A stretch of 64,000 nucleotides of DNA. Origin: Cellulomonas edaphi (GTDB lineage: Bacteria; Actinomycetota; Actinomycetes; Actinomycetales; Cellulomonadaceae). Below the pieces are notes generated by a model. The model was given only the letters and a program-made list of their open reading frames with translations. It had not been told where the DNA came from and did not search any database. This document shows positions 27,552 through 39,497 of this stretch, piece after piece. The DNA lies in assembly GCF_030362815.1 (NCBI RefSeq), contig NZ_JAUCGR010000004.1:240435-304434 (forward strand), written 5' to 3'. A program made the position numbers and the translations under genes. Each line of letters opens with the position of its first letter. The first letter of the stretch is position 1.

Positions 27552-28565
27552 CTACGCGGGCTCGATGCTCTCGTGCAGGCCGTCGTCGCTCGACGAGCCG
27601 GGCTCGCGCTCCGCGAGGTGCGCGGCCATCCGGTCGTGCTGGCCGGCCAGGGGGATGCCCGCCGACTCGAGCACCCCGCGCGTCGCGACACGCAGCGCGC
27701 GCGCCACCTCCCACTGCTTCGCGGGCGAGGTCCGCACCTTGAGCCGCATGGTCACGGCGTCGGCGCTGAGCCTCTCGATGCCCGTGATGACCGGGTCGCC
27801 CTGCAGCTCCGGCCCCAGGTCGGGGTCGGCCGCGACCGAGGCGGCGGCCTCCTCCAGCAGGGACCGCACGCGGTCGATGTCGGCGAAGTAGTCCACGTCC
27901 ACCTCGACCACGGCCGTCGCCCAGCCCTGGGTCTTGTTGCCGACGCGCAGCATCGACCCGTTCGGGATGTACCAGAGCGTGCCGTCGGCGTCGCGGATCT
28001 TGGTGACCCGCAGCGTCACGGCCTCCACGGTCCCGCTCGCCGGCCCCGCGTCGATCACGTCGCCCACGCCGTACTGGTCCTCCAGCAGCATGAAGGTGCC
28101 GGTCAGGAAGTCCTTGACCAGGCTCTGCGCGCCGAAGCCGAGGGCCACGCCCACGATCCCGGCCGAGGCGATGAACGGCGCGATGTTGACCCCGAGGGCG
28201 TCGAGCACCAGGAACAGCGCGATGCCGCCCACCAGGATGGTGGCGGTCGAGCGCAGCACCGAGTCCAGCGTGCGGGCCCGCTGGGTGCGGCGGGCGGAGG
28301 CGAGCGGGTCGGCACGCAGCAGCGCGCTGCCGACCCCCGTGTCCTGCAGGCCGGTGCGGGCGATCATCGGCTTGCCGTCCGCGACGTGCGACGTGATGGT
28401 GCGGATGGTGCGCCGCAGCAGGGCCAGCACGATCGAGCTGATGACGACGATGAGCACGATGTTGAGCGGCACCCCGAGGAACCACTCGAGGGCTCCGTGC
28501 ACGGCGTCGTCGACGCTGCCCGGCGTCGCGCTCGGTGAGGGGGACGGCGTCGCGAGCGGCCTCAT
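27552..28565 (-). CDS. MscS-family mechanosensitive ion channel
   Basis: A 337-residue small-conductance mechanosensitive channel homologue that vents solutes on hypo-osmotic shock. Membrane helices lie near residues 26-51 and 108-128; the pore-lining helix is the Gly/Ala-rich IASAGIVGVALGFGAQSLVKDFLTG near 133-157, followed by the beta domain with VGDVIDAGPASGTVEAVTLRVTKIRDADGTLWYIPNG. It has a short Thr/Ser/Pro N-terminal tail and an acidic C-terminus. The ATG at 28565 overlaps the stop of the peptidase gene by 3 bases, so the two are cotranscribed. Confidence 0.92.
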   Translation of the reverse strand: MRPLATPSPSPSATPGSVDDAVHGALEWFLGVPLNIVLIVVISSIVLALLRRTIRTITSHVADGKPMIARTGLQDTGVGSALLRADPLASARRTQRARTLDSVLRSTATILVGGIALFLVLDALGVNIAPFIASAGIVGVALGFGAQSLVKDFLTGTFMLLEDQYGVGDVIDAGPASGTVEAVTLRVTKIRDADGTLWYIPNGSMLRVGNKTQGWATAVVEVDVDYFADIDRVRSLLEEAAASVAADPDLGPELQGDPVITGIERLSADAVTMRLKVRTSPAKQWEVARALRVATRGVLESAGIPLAGQHDRMAAHLAEREPGSSSDDGLHESIEPA

Positions 28566-30679
28566 GCGGACAGCCCCGTCGCGTGTGCCACGAACTGCAG
28601 CTGCTCGACCGTGAGCGCCAGGGACCGCGAGAGCGACCGGCCACCGTGCCCGACGCCGGTCTCTCGCCGGATCAGCACCGGCGCAGGGGACGACGTGGCC
28701 GCCTGCAGCGCCGCCGCCAGCTTGCGGGCGTGCAGCGGGTCCACGCGGGTGTCGCCCTCGAAGACCGTGAACAGGGTCGACGGGTACGCCGTGCCGTCGA
28801 CCACGCGGTGGTAGGGCGAGTAGCCGAGGAGCCAGCCCAGGTCGGTGGGGTCGTCGGCGTCGCCGTACTCCTCGGTCCAGGTGACGCCCAGGCCGAACCG
28901 CTGGTAGCGCACCATGTCCAGCAGCGGCGCGGAGCAGACCACGGCGGCGAACAGGTCGGGGCGCTGGGTGAGGGCGGCGCCCACCAGCAGCCCGCCGTTC
29001 GAGCCACCCCAGCACGCGAGCCGTGCGGGCGTGGTCCATCCGTGCGCCACGAGCCAGTCGCCCACGGCATGGAAGTCGTCGAACACGTTCTGCTTGTTCG
29101 CGCGCATGCCGGCGCGGTGCCAGTCCTCACCCTCCTCGCCACCGCCGCGCAGGTTGGCCACCACGTACACGCCGCCCGCCTCGACCCACGCGAGCGTGGT
29201 GGCGGAGTACCCGGGGTCCAGCGAGATCTGGAAGCCGCCGTAGCCGTACAGGATGGTCGGCGCGGGCGCGACGGGCTGCCCCGCGGCGTCGAGCAGGTCG
29301 GCGCGAGCCACCACGAACGCGCGGACCGTCGTGCCGTCGCCGCTCGTCACCTCGATCTGTCGCGCGACCACCGCGGGGAGGTCCGCGACGGCGCCCGGGG
29401 CCGTGGCCCACAGCGTCACCGCGCCGGTGGCCGCGTCGAAGCGGTGCACGGTCGGGACGGTGGTGTGGTCGGTGTAGGAGAACCAGATCTCCGACCCTCC
29501 CTCGGGCCGGGTGACCAGGCCCGAGATGGAGCCCGGGCCCGGCAGGTCCACCGCTCCGAGCACCGCTCCCGTCGCGGGGTCGTGTGTCGTGACCTCCGAG
29601 ACCGTGTGCCGGCGCCAGGAGGCGACCAGCAGGGTCGGGGTGGGGTCGTCAGCACCGCCGTCCGTCAGCGCGACGTCCTCGAGCACGGCGGTCGGGTCCT
29701 GCTCCAAGACCGTCCGCCAGTGGTCGACCCCGGGCGTGGCGGGATCGGTGACGGCGAGCCGGCCGCGCGGGGCGTCGAGGTTGGTGTGCACCCAGAGCTG
29801 CCCGTCGCGGCCCACCCAGGCGCCGGTCTCGGCGTCGATGCCCACAGCCACCTCGACGAACGGCCCGTCCGTGCTGCGGTCCGCGATCCACACGTCGGTG
29901 CGGGGTGCGGTGCCGGCGGACGCGGAGACGACGAGCCACCGGCCGTCGCGCGACACGGACACGCCGTAGTAGTTGGTGTGGTCCAGGCCGCCGCCGAACA
30001 CCTCGACGTCCGTCTCGGGCGAGGTGCCCACGCGGTGCAGCCAGACGCGCCGGTGGTACTGCTGCTCGTCCTGCGGCAGCTGCTCCGGCGGGAGCCGTCG
30101 CACGTAGTAGAACGCCTCGCCGCCGGGGACCCAGGCCACGGGGGAGTACCGCGCGCGGTCGATCGGCCCGTCGACGAGCTCACCGGTCGCGACGTCGAGC
30201 ACGTGCAGCACGCTCTCCTCGGTGCCGCCGGTCGACACCTGGTACGCCAGCAGGTGTCCCTCCTTCGAGGGCTGCCAGGAGTCCAGCGTCGTCGTGCCGG
30301 CGGGGTCCAGCGCCATCGGGTCCACGAGGACCCGCTCGTCGTCGCCCTCGGCCACCACCACGACCGCGTGCTCCTGGTCGCCGGCGCGCCGCGAGAAGAA
30401 CCGGCGTCCCCCACGCCAGGCGGGCGTCCCGACGAACCCCGCGCCGAGCAGCTCGCCGAGCCGCGCGGTGAGCGCCGCGCCGCTCGTCGGGCCGTCGGTC
30501 ACGTAGGTGGAACGGTGGGTGGCGTACAGCTCGTCCTGCGCCGCCGACCACTGCTCGGTCTGCGCCGAGCTCGCGTCCTCGAGCCACCGGTACGGGTCGG
30601 CCACCACGTGGCCGTGCAGGTCCTCGACCAGGTCGAGCCGGGGAGCGGGCGGGTAGCTGCGCAGCGGGGTTGCCGTCAT
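28562..30679 (-). CDS. Prolyl oligopeptidase, S9A family
   Basis: A 705-residue serine peptidase cutting after proline in short peptides. A seven-bladed propeller (about 75-420) precedes the alpha/beta-hydrolase domain. The nucleophile is in GGSNGGLL near residue 560, the Asp is in EGDTRVDPLHARKL near 650, and the His is in GVGHGGRS near 685. The N-terminal PYRWLEDASS is typical of the family. There is no signal peptide, so it is cytoplasmic. The ATG at 30679 is supported by a TAGCCT hexamer (30688-30693, minus strand) 8 bases upstream. The MscS gene follows with overlap. Confidence 0.92.
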   Translation of the reverse strand: MTATPLRSYPPAPRLDLVEDLHGHVVADPYRWLEDASSAQTEQWSAAQDELYATHRSTYVTDGPTSGAALTARLGELLGAGFVGTPAWRGGRRFFSRRAGDQEHAVVVVAEGDDERVLVDPMALDPAGTTTLDSWQPSKEGHLLAYQVSTGGTEESVLHVLDVATGELVDGPIDRARYSPVAWVPGGEAFYYVRRLPPEQLPQDEQQYHRRVWLHRVGTSPETDVEVFGGGLDHTNYYGVSVSRDGRWLVVSASAGTAPRTDVWIADRSTDGPFVEVAVGIDAETGAWVGRDGQLWVHTNLDAPRGRLAVTDPATPGVDHWRTVLEQDPTAVLEDVALTDGGADDPTPTLLVASWRRHTVSEVTTHDPATGAVLGAVDLPGPGSISGLVTRPEGGSEIWFSYTDHTTVPTVHRFDAATGAVTLWATAPGAVADLPAVVARQIEVTSGDGTTVRAFVVARADLLDAAGQPVAPAPTILYGYGGFQISLDPGYSATTLAWVEAGGVYVVANLRGGGEEGEDWHRAGMRANKQNVFDDFHAVGDWLVAHGWTTPARLACWGGSNGGLLVGAALTQRPDLFAAVVCSAPLLDMVRYQRFGLGVTWTEEYGDADDPTDLGWLLGYSPYHRVVDGTAYPSTLFTVFEGDTRVDPLHARKLAAALQAATSSPAPVLIRRETGVGHGGRSLSRSLALTVEQLQFVAHATGLSA

Positions 30680-30765
30680 GGTCCGCAAGGCTACGACGGA
30701 CGGCGGTCGCGTCGGACGACGTGTGCTTCTGCGTACCGCCGGGGGGCTCTGGCAGGATCGGAGCC

Positions 30766-32892
30766 GTGGTCGACGACACAGACGCTCCAACCGACGCCCT
30801 GCTGCGGCTCGCAGCCGCCCACGGCGTCGCGCCTGACCACTGGGGCTTCCACGGCGAGCTCAAGGCCGCCTCGGCGAGCACCCTGCGCGGCGTCCTGCGC
30901 GCACTGGGCGTCGACGCCTCCTCGCCCGAGCGCGTCGAGCTGGCACTGGCGCACGTCGACGACATGCCCTGGCGCCGGGTGCTGCCGCCCGTCGTCGTCG
31001 TCCGCGCCGGGCGCACCGCCCACGTGCCGGTGCACGTCACCGACGGCGACCCGGTCACGGTGTGGATCGAGCTGGACGCCGAGGCGGGCGGCGGCCGCCG
31101 CGCGGTGGCCCAGACAGACGCGTACACGCCGCCGCGGACGGTCGACGGCCGGCTCGTCGGGCGCGCCACCTTCACGATCCCCGACGACCTCCCGTTCGGG
31201 TGGCACGAGCTGCGCGCCGACGGACCGAGCGCGCAGGCGCGGGCCAGCTTGGTGGTCACGCCCGACCGGCTCGAGCTGCCCCAGGCGCTCAGCGAGGGCC
31301 GTCAGTGGGGCGTCATGGCGCAGCTCTACTCGGTCCGCTCGAGGCGCTCCTGGGGGGTCGGCGACCTCGTCGACCTCGCGGACCTCGGCGTCCTCGCCGG
31401 TGGGCTCGGGGCCGACTTCCTGCTCATCAACCCGCTGCACGCCGCCGAGCCGGTGACGCCCATGACGCCGTCGCCCTACCTGCCCACCACGCGCCGCTTC
31501 GTGAACCCCCTCTACGTGCGGCCCGAGGCCGTGCCCGAGGCCGCGTACCTGTCCTCGGCGGACCGCTCGCTCGTGGAGTGGGCCGGCGAGCCCGTGGCCG
31601 CGCACGACGTCGATCCCGGACCCATCGACCGCGACAGCGCGTGGGAGGCGAAGCGAGCCGCGCTCGACGTGATCTTCGCCGTCCCGCTGTCCGCCGCGCG
31701 CCAGGCCGCGCTCGACGCGTTCGCGGCCGAGCACGGCGCCGGGCTGCAGTCGTTCGCCGTGTGGAGCGCTCTCGCGGAGGTCTACGGCCCTGAGACCATC
31801 CCGGCGGAGTTCGCCGACCCGACGTCCGAGGCCACCGTGGCCAAGGCCGCCGAGCTCGCCGAGCGGGTCAGGTTCCACGTGTGGCTGCAGTGGGTGGCCG
31901 ACGAGCAGCTCGCCGCGGCGCAGCGCACGGCGCGCGAGAACGGCATGGCGCTCGGCATCATGCACGACCTGGCGGTGGGCGTGCACCCGGCCGGTGCCGA
32001 CGTGTGGGCGCTAGGCGACGTGCTGGTGCGCGGGGCGACCGTCGGCGCACCGCCGGACATGTACAACCAGCAGGGGCAGAACTGGTCGCAGCCGCCGTGG
32101 CACCCCACCGAGCTGGCGCGGGCGGGCTACCGGCCCTACCGGGACATGCTCCGCACCGTGCTCCGGCACGCGGGCGCCATCCGCATCGACCACGTCCTGG
32201 GCCTGTTCCGCCTGTGGTGGGTCCCGGAGGGGGCGCGGGCCGACGAGGGCGCCTACGTGCGCTACGACCACGAGGCGCTCATCGGCATCCTCGCGCTCGA
32301 GGCGCACCGCGCGGGCGCGGTGGTGATCGGCGAGGACCTGGGCGTCGTCGAGCCGTGGGTGCGCGACTACCTGACCACGCGCGGCATCCTCGGCACGTCG
32401 GTGCTGTGGTTCGAGCAGGACATGAACGGCTCGCCGCTCGCCCCGCAGGACTACCGCCAGCTGGTGCTCGCGACCGTCACCACGCACGACCTGCCGCCCA
32501 CGGCCGGCTACCTCGCGGGCGAGCACGTCGCCATCCGCGAGCGGCTGGGCCTGCTGACGGAGCCCGTGCACGTGGTGCGCGCGGCCGCCGAGGCGGAGCG
32601 CGACCGCATGCTGGCGGCCCTGCGGGACCGCGGCCTGATCGGCGACGACCCCTCGGAGCGCGAGGTCGTCGAGGCCATGCACCGGTACATCAAGGCGACC
32701 CCCGCCGTGCTGCTGGGCGTGGCGCTGACCGACGCGGTGGGCGAGCGACGCGCGCAGAACCAGCCCGGGACCGACCAGGAGTACCCGAACTGGAAGGTCC
32801 CGCTGGCCGACTCGTCGGGCGAGCTGGTGCTCGTCGACGACCTTTTCACCAACGCGCGCCTGCGGTCCCTGGCAGCGGTCCTCAACTCCTGA
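30766..32892 (+). CDS. malQ: 4-alpha-glucanotransferase (amylomaltase)
   Basis: A 708-residue GH77 disproportionating enzyme that transfers maltodextrin segments between glucans in glycogen and maltose metabolism. About 150 N-terminal residues form the extra beta domain of actinobacterial MalQ. Then come QLYSVRSRRSWGVGDLVDL near 185-203, the nucleophile Asp in IRIDHVLGLFRLWWVPEG near 467-484, the acid Glu in VIGEDLGVVEP near 522-532, and TTHDLPPTAGYL near 568-579. It starts at GTG 30766, 7 bases after a CAGGAT hexamer (30753-30758), so it may be leaderless. It stands alone. Confidence 0.95.
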   Translation: MVDDTDAPTDALLRLAAAHGVAPDHWGFHGELKAASASTLRGVLRALGVDASSPERVELALAHVDDMPWRRVLPPVVVVRAGRTAHVPVHVTDGDPVTVWIELDAEAGGGRRAVAQTDAYTPPRTVDGRLVGRATFTIPDDLPFGWHELRADGPSAQARASLVVTPDRLELPQALSEGRQWGVMAQLYSVRSRRSWGVGDLVDLADLGVLAGGLGADFLLINPLHAAEPVTPMTPSPYLPTTRRFVNPLYVRPEAVPEAAYLSSADRSLVEWAGEPVAAHDVDPGPIDRDSAWEAKRAALDVIFAVPLSAARQAALDAFAAEHGAGLQSFAVWSALAEVYGPETIPAEFADPTSEATVAKAAELAERVRFHVWLQWVADEQLAAAQRTARENGMALGIMHDLAVGVHPAGADVWALGDVLVRGATVGAPPDMYNQQGQNWSQPPWHPTELARAGYRPYRDMLRTVLRHAGAIRIDHVLGLFRLWWVPEGARADEGAYVRYDHEALIGILALEAHRAGAVVIGEDLGVVEPWVRDYLTTRGILGTSVLWFEQDMNGSPLAPQDYRQLVLATVTTHDLPPTAGYLAGEHVAIRERLGLLTEPVHVVRAAAEAERDRMLAALRDRGLIGDDPSEREVVEAMHRYIKATPAVLLGVALTDAVGERRAQNQPGTDQEYPNWKVPLADSSGELVLVDDLFTNARLRSLAAVLNS

Positions 32893-32951
32893 CGCAACCG
32901 CCGCGGCCCGGGCCGGCCCGAGCCGCGCGGGGCCCGCGCCGGGCCCGTCAC

Positions 32952-32990
32952 GGGCAGCGTTGCGCCCGCTCAGCGGGCACAACGCTGCCC
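32952..32990. terminator. Bidirectional stem-loop between malQ and pepN
   Basis: An 11-bp perfect outer stem (32952-32962 and 32980-32990, GGGCAGCGTTG) with a nested 7-bp GCCCGCT/AGCGGGC stem around a single-base tip. It lies between the convergent malQ and pepN genes and can serve both. Confidence 0.75.
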
Positions 32991-32995
32991 ACGGA

Positions 32996-35590
<2,595 letters not shown>

Positions 35591-35733
35591 GGGGTTCTCC
35601 TTCGAGCGGTGCGGGTCGTGGCTGGTGGCCGCCGCCGATCATCCCACGCGGACAGTTCGTGGACCGGCGTGCGCCGGGGGGCGGCGGCGGGTGAGACTGC
35701 CGGGTGACACCCGCCGTCCACAGGAGGTTCGCC

Positions 35734-36351
35734 GTGCCCGAGAACACCGCCACGCCCGTCGTCGACTTCTGGTTCGACCCCGCCTGCCCCTGGGCATGGA
35801 TGACGTCACGGTGGATGGACGAGGTGACGCAGGTGCGGGACGTCGAGGTGCGCTGGCACGTCATGAGCCTGGCCGTGCTCAACGAGGGGCGCGAGGACCT
35901 GCCCGAGCGCTACCGCAAGCTCATGGACACCGCGTGGGCCGCGGTCCGCGTCATCATCGCGGCGGAGCGGGACTACGGCGACAAGGTCGTCAAGCCCTTG
36001 TACGACGCGCTGGGCACACGCATCCACCCGGGCAAGCGCAGCGACCTCCCCGCCGTCATCGCGGAGGCGCTCGAGGAGGTCGGGCTGCCCGCCGACCTGG
36101 CCGCCGTGGGCGACACCGACGAGGTCGACGACCTCCTGCGCGCGTCGCACGCCCGAGGCATCGGCCTGGTGGGCGAGGACGTCGGAACGCCCGTGGTCGC
36201 GATCGACGGCGTCGGCTACTTCGGTCCCGTCGTGACCCCGGCCCCGACGGGCGAGGCAGCGACCCAGCTGTTCGACGGGCTCGTCGCGCTCACGCGGGTG
36301 CCCGGCTTCTACGAGCTCAAGCGCACGCGGACCGCCGGGCCGCAGTTCTGA
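35734..36351 (+). CDS. DsbA-fold protein, mycothiol-dependent reductase (Rv2466c) family
   Basis: A 205-residue protein of the DsbA/thioredoxin fold, closely similar to Mycobacterium tuberculosis Rv2466c, the mycothiol-dependent nitroreductase, along its whole length: DFWFDPACPWAWMTSRW near 11-27, VMSLAVLNEGREDLPERY near 42-59, GEDVGTPVV near 148-156 and the C-terminal ELKRTRT. The active site reads Cys18-Pro-Trp-Ala21, where Rv2466c has CPWC, so the resolving Cys is missing and a monothiol mechanism is likely. A GTG at 35734 with a perfect AGGAGG site fixes the start. The orientation between pepN and the next gene gives no pathway clue. Confidence 0.88.
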   Translation: MPENTATPVVDFWFDPACPWAWMTSRWMDEVTQVRDVEVRWHVMSLAVLNEGREDLPERYRKLMDTAWAAVRVIIAAERDYGDKVVKPLYDALGTRIHPGKRSDLPAVIAEALEEVGLPADLAAVGDTDEVDDLLRASHARGIGLVGEDVGTPVVAIDGVGYFGPVVTPAPTGEAATQLFDGLVALTRVPGFYELKRTRTAGPQF

Positions 36352-36419
36352 CCCGCCGGGTTGGGGCGCCCGGTTCGTCCGTGTGATCCTGGTTGCCGAC
36401 CTCGACACCCGGGAGCCCC

Positions 36420-36926
36420 ATGACCTCGACGCGTGCCGTCCGCATCTGGCTTGCGGTCGACGTGCTGCTGGTGACCGTGCTGCTCGTGCTCGTCGTCGTG
36501 GTGACGTCGGGCGGCAGCCCGAGCACGCCCGTGGCGTCGCCGACCGCGAGCCGGTCGACCACGGCCACCGCGCCGAGCACGTCGCCCGTGGCGGTCCGGC
36601 TGCCCAGCGGCAACATCTCGTGCGTCGTGTCGGTCGACGGCGCGACGTGCGCGATCGCGAGCATCACGTACGACCCGCCGGCCGTCGCCGGCTGCACGGG
36701 GCGCACGGGTCACGTCATCGTGCTGGATGCCGACGGGGTGTCGTTCCCGTGCGAGAAGGGGCCCGCTCCCACCGTGGCCGGCAAGGACGTCCAGACGCTC
36801 AGCTACGGCGGCTCGGTGACCGTCGGCGACTACACGTGCACGAGCGCGACCAACGGCGCGACGTGCGTGGACGGCGACGGGCGGGGCTTCCGGGTGGCGC
36901 GGGCCGGCTGGACGAAGATCAGTTGA
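36420..36926 (+). CDS. Membrane-anchored or secreted cysteine-rich protein (DUF6636-like)
   Basis: A 168-residue protein with an N-terminal hydrophobic helix (about 9-31, WLAVDVLLVTVLLVLVVVV) acting as signal anchor, a Ser/Thr/Pro linker (32-58) and an extracellular domain with six cysteines. The pattern LPSGNISCVV...ATCAI...GCTG...PCEK...YTCTS...ATCV...GRGF resembles the actinobacterial DUF6636 family (my recollection of its SPSGNIGC and GVTC motifs). The function is unknown, and the cysteines probably form three disulfides. The ATG at 36420 has GGGAG upstream. Confidence 0.7.
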   Translation: MTSTRAVRIWLAVDVLLVTVLLVLVVVVTSGGSPSTPVASPTASRSTTATAPSTSPVAVRLPSGNISCVVSVDGATCAIASITYDPPAVAGCTGRTGHVIVLDADGVSFPCEKGPAPTVAGKDVQTLSYGGSVTVGDYTCTSATNGATCVDGDGRGFRVARAGWTKIS

Positions 36927-36950
36927 CCCAGATCAGCTGACCCCCGCCAG

Positions 36951-36982
36951 CAGGCGGCGCGCGGGGTGCCGCGCGCCGCCTG
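36951..36982. terminator. Bidirectional stem-loop terminator
   Basis: A perfect 14-bp stem (36951-36964 and 36969-36982) with a 4-base GGTG loop. It lies between the DUF6636-like gene and the converging pepO gene. It is preceded by a 14-base imperfect tandem repeat of GATCAGTTGACCCA. Confidence 0.8.
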
Positions 36983-36987
36983 GGCGG

Positions 36988-38967
36988 TCACCAGATGCGC
37001 ACGCGCTCCTCGGGAGCCAGGTAGAGGGCGTCGCCCGGCTGCACGTCGTACGCGGCGTAGAACTCGTCCAGGTTGCGCACCACGCCGTTGCAGCGGAACT
37101 CGTTGGGCGCGTGCGGGTCCGTCGCGAGGCGGCGGATCACTTCCTCGTCGCGGCCCTTGGACTGCCACACCTGGCTCCAGCCCAGCATGACGCGCTGGAC
37201 ACCCGTGAGGCCGTCGATCACGGGCGCCTCGTCGAGGGGACGGCCCAGCGCGATCCGGTAGGCCTTGAGGGCGATGGACAGCCCGCCCAGGTCGCCGATG
37301 TTCTCGCCGATGGTGAGAGCGCCGTTGACGTGGTGGGAGCCGCCCAGCTGGGCGGGCGAGAACGCGTCGTACTGCGCGATGAGCGCCTTGGTCCGCTTCT
37401 CGAACTCCTCGCGGTCGTCGGCCGTCCACCAGTCCTCGAGGCGCCCAGCGCCGTCGTACTTCGATCCCTGGTCGTCGAACCCGTGGCCGATCTCGTGGCC
37501 GATCACCGCGCCGATGCCGCCGTAGTTCACGGCGTCGTCGGCCTCCGCGTCGAAGAACGGCGGCTGAAGGATCGCCGCCGGGAACACGATCTCGTTCATG
37601 CCCGGGTTGTAGTACGCGTTGACCGTCTGGGGCGTCATGAACCACTCGTCGCGGTCCAGCGGCTTGCCGATCTTGCCCAGCTCGCGGTCCTGCTCGAAGG
37701 CGGAGGCGCGACGCACGTTGCCCACGAGGTCGTCCGCGGTGACCTCGAGCGCGCCGTAGTCACGCCAGCGCACCGGGTAGCCGATCTTCGGCGTGAACGC
37801 ATCCAGCTTGGCGAGCGCCTTCTCCCGCGTCTCCGCGCCCATCCACTCCAAGCCCGTGATCGACTCGCGGTATGCCTCGACGAGGTTGGCGACGAGCTCG
37901 TCCATGCGCGCCTTGTGCGTGGGCGGGAAGTGCCGCTGGACGTACACCTCGCCGATCGCCTCGCCGAGCACCCCCTGCACGAGCGCGACGCCGCGCTTCC
38001 AGCGGTCGCGCAGCTCCTGCGCGCCCGTGAGGGTGCGGCCGTAGAAGTCGAAGTTGGCCTCGACGATCTCCTGCGTCAGGTACGGGGCCCGGTCGCTGAT
38101 GACGTGGTACGTCAACCACGCCTTCCAGTCCTCGAGCGGCGCCGACTGCCACAGGGCCGCGAACCCCTGCGCGAACGAGGGCTCACGGACCACGACGTGG
38201 TCGAGAGACCCCGCGGGAGCCCCGAGCGCGACGGCCCACGCGTGCCAGTCGAAGCCCGGGGCGGACTCGGCCAGAGCGGTCAGCGTCGAGGGGTTGTAGG
38301 TCAGGTCGGCGTCGCGGTCCTTGACCACGTCCCAGTGCGCGGCCGCGAGCTGCTTCTCCAGCGCGACCACGCGCGCGGCGGCCTCCTGCGCGTCCGGCAC
38401 GCCCGCGAGGGCGAGCATCCGGGCGACGTGCGGCTCGTACGCCGCGAGCACCGCGGCGTACTGCTCGTCGCGGTAGTACGACTCGTCGGGCAGGCCCAGG
38501 CCCGCCTGGTTGAGGTAGGCGACATACTTCTCCGGGTCCTTGGCGTCGTTGTCCACCCAGAAGCCGACCACGCCACCGGCACCGGTGCGCTGCAGGGCGC
38601 CCAGAGCACCCGTGAGCTCGGCCTGCGTCGTGGCCGACTCCACGAGCCCGAGGTCGAGGCGCAGGGGAGACGTGCCGGCCGCCTCGACCGCGTCGGTGTC
38701 CATGAAGCTCGCGTAGACAGCGCCGATCTTGGCCGCGACGGTGCCCGCCGCCGCGGGGTCGCCGACGGCCGTGGCCGCGGCGTCGGTGATGATGTCGCGC
38801 ACCTGCTCCTCGGCCTGGTCGTGCAGGGCGCGGAAGGAGCCGTCCATGGCGCGGTCGGCCGGGATCTGGTGCGAGTCGATCCACCGGCCGTTGACGTGGC
38901 GGTAGAGGTCGTCCTGGGGGCGGGTGTCGGGGTCGAGGGCGCTGAGGTCGATGCCGCTTCGGGTCAT
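36988..38967 (-). CDS. pepO: M13-family metalloendopeptidase (PepO/neprilysin-like)
   Basis: A 659-residue zinc endopeptidase. The catalytic motif is VIGHEIGHGFDDQGSKYD near residues 487-504 (HExxH), with the third ligand in ENIGDLGG near 555-562 and substrate-binding VNAYYNPGMNEIVFPAAIL near 446-464. The C-terminus, ending VRIW, carries the conserved ...ERVRIW. There is no signal peptide, so it is cytoplasmic, like lactococcal PepO. The ATG at 38967 is chosen by a TACGCT hexamer (38974-38979, minus strand) 6 bases upstream; an ATG two codons earlier is possible. Adjacent peptidases PepN and Pop suggest general peptide turnover. Confidence 0.93.
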   Translation of the reverse strand: MTRSGIDLSALDPDTRPQDDLYRHVNGRWIDSHQIPADRAMDGSFRALHDQAEEQVRDIITDAAATAVGDPAAAGTVAAKIGAVYASFMDTDAVEAAGTSPLRLDLGLVESATTQAELTGALGALQRTGAGGVVGFWVDNDAKDPEKYVAYLNQAGLGLPDESYYRDEQYAAVLAAYEPHVARMLALAGVPDAQEAAARVVALEKQLAAAHWDVVKDRDADLTYNPSTLTALAESAPGFDWHAWAVALGAPAGSLDHVVVREPSFAQGFAALWQSAPLEDWKAWLTYHVISDRAPYLTQEIVEANFDFYGRTLTGAQELRDRWKRGVALVQGVLGEAIGEVYVQRHFPPTHKARMDELVANLVEAYRESITGLEWMGAETREKALAKLDAFTPKIGYPVRWRDYGALEVTADDLVGNVRRASAFEQDRELGKIGKPLDRDEWFMTPQTVNAYYNPGMNEIVFPAAILQPPFFDAEADDAVNYGGIGAVIGHEIGHGFDDQGSKYDGAGRLEDWWTADDREEFEKRTKALIAQYDAFSPAQLGGSHHVNGALTIGENIGDLGGLSIALKAYRIALGRPLDEAPVIDGLTGVQRVMLGWSQVWQSKGRDEEVIRRLATDPHAPNEFRCNGVVRNLDEFYAAYDVQPGDALYLAPEERVRIW

Positions 38968-39026
38968 GGGCACAGCGTACGGACGCGGGCCGACAGCCGC
39001 CCCCGACCTGCGGCAAGATGGGTCCC

Positions 39027-39497
39027 ATGCGCATCCACATCGGTTCCGACCACGCCGGGTTCGAGCTCAAGTCGACGATCGCGGAGCACCTGCGTGCCGC
39101 CGGCCACGACGTCGTCGACCACGGCGCGCACGAGTACGACGCGCTCGACGACTACCCGCCCTTCTGCCTCGAGACCGGCGCGGCCGTCGTCGCCGACCCG
39201 GGCTCGCTCGGCGTCGTCATCGGCGGCTCCGGCAACGGTGAGCAGATCGCGGCGAACAAGGTGGACGGTGTGCGCGCCGCGCTCGTCTGGAACCTGTCCA
39301 CCGCGCAGCTCGCACGCCAGCACAACGACGCCAACGTCGTCTCCGTGGGTGCGCGTCAGCACTCGGTCGACGAGGCGCTCGCCCTGGTCGACGCCTTCGT
39401 CGCGGAGCCGTTCAGCGGCGACGAGCGGCACCAGCGCCGCATCGACCTGCTGACCCGGTACGAGGCGTCCCGCGAGAGCACCGAGGCGTCCCGCTAG
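39027..39497 (+). CDS. rpiB: Ribose-5-phosphate isomerase B
   Basis: A 156-residue sugar-phosphate isomerase of the pentose phosphate pathway (ribose 5-P to ribulose 5-P). MRIHIGSDHAGFELK begins the protein; the active-site loop is GGSGNGEQIAANK near residues 69-81, the actinobacterial version that uses Glu instead of the Cys of Escherichia coli RpiB. RQHNDANVVSVGAR follows near 99-112. The ATG at 39027 fits the family start and has a CAAGAT hexamer 7 bases ahead, so the in-frame ATG at 39018 is less likely. The stop overlaps the converging Eis-like gene. Confidence 0.95.
   Translation: MRIHIGSDHAGFELKSTIAEHLRAAGHDVVDHGAHEYDALDDYPPFCLETGAAVVADPGSLGVVIGGSGNGEQIAANKVDGVRAALVWNLSTAQLARQHNDANVVSVGARQHSVDEALALVDAFVAEPFSGDERHQRRIDLLTRYEASRESTEASR

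Noticed and set aside
28535..31456. 973-codon plus-strand frame
   Set aside because: Antisense of the prolyl oligopeptidase gene, then out of frame with malQ.
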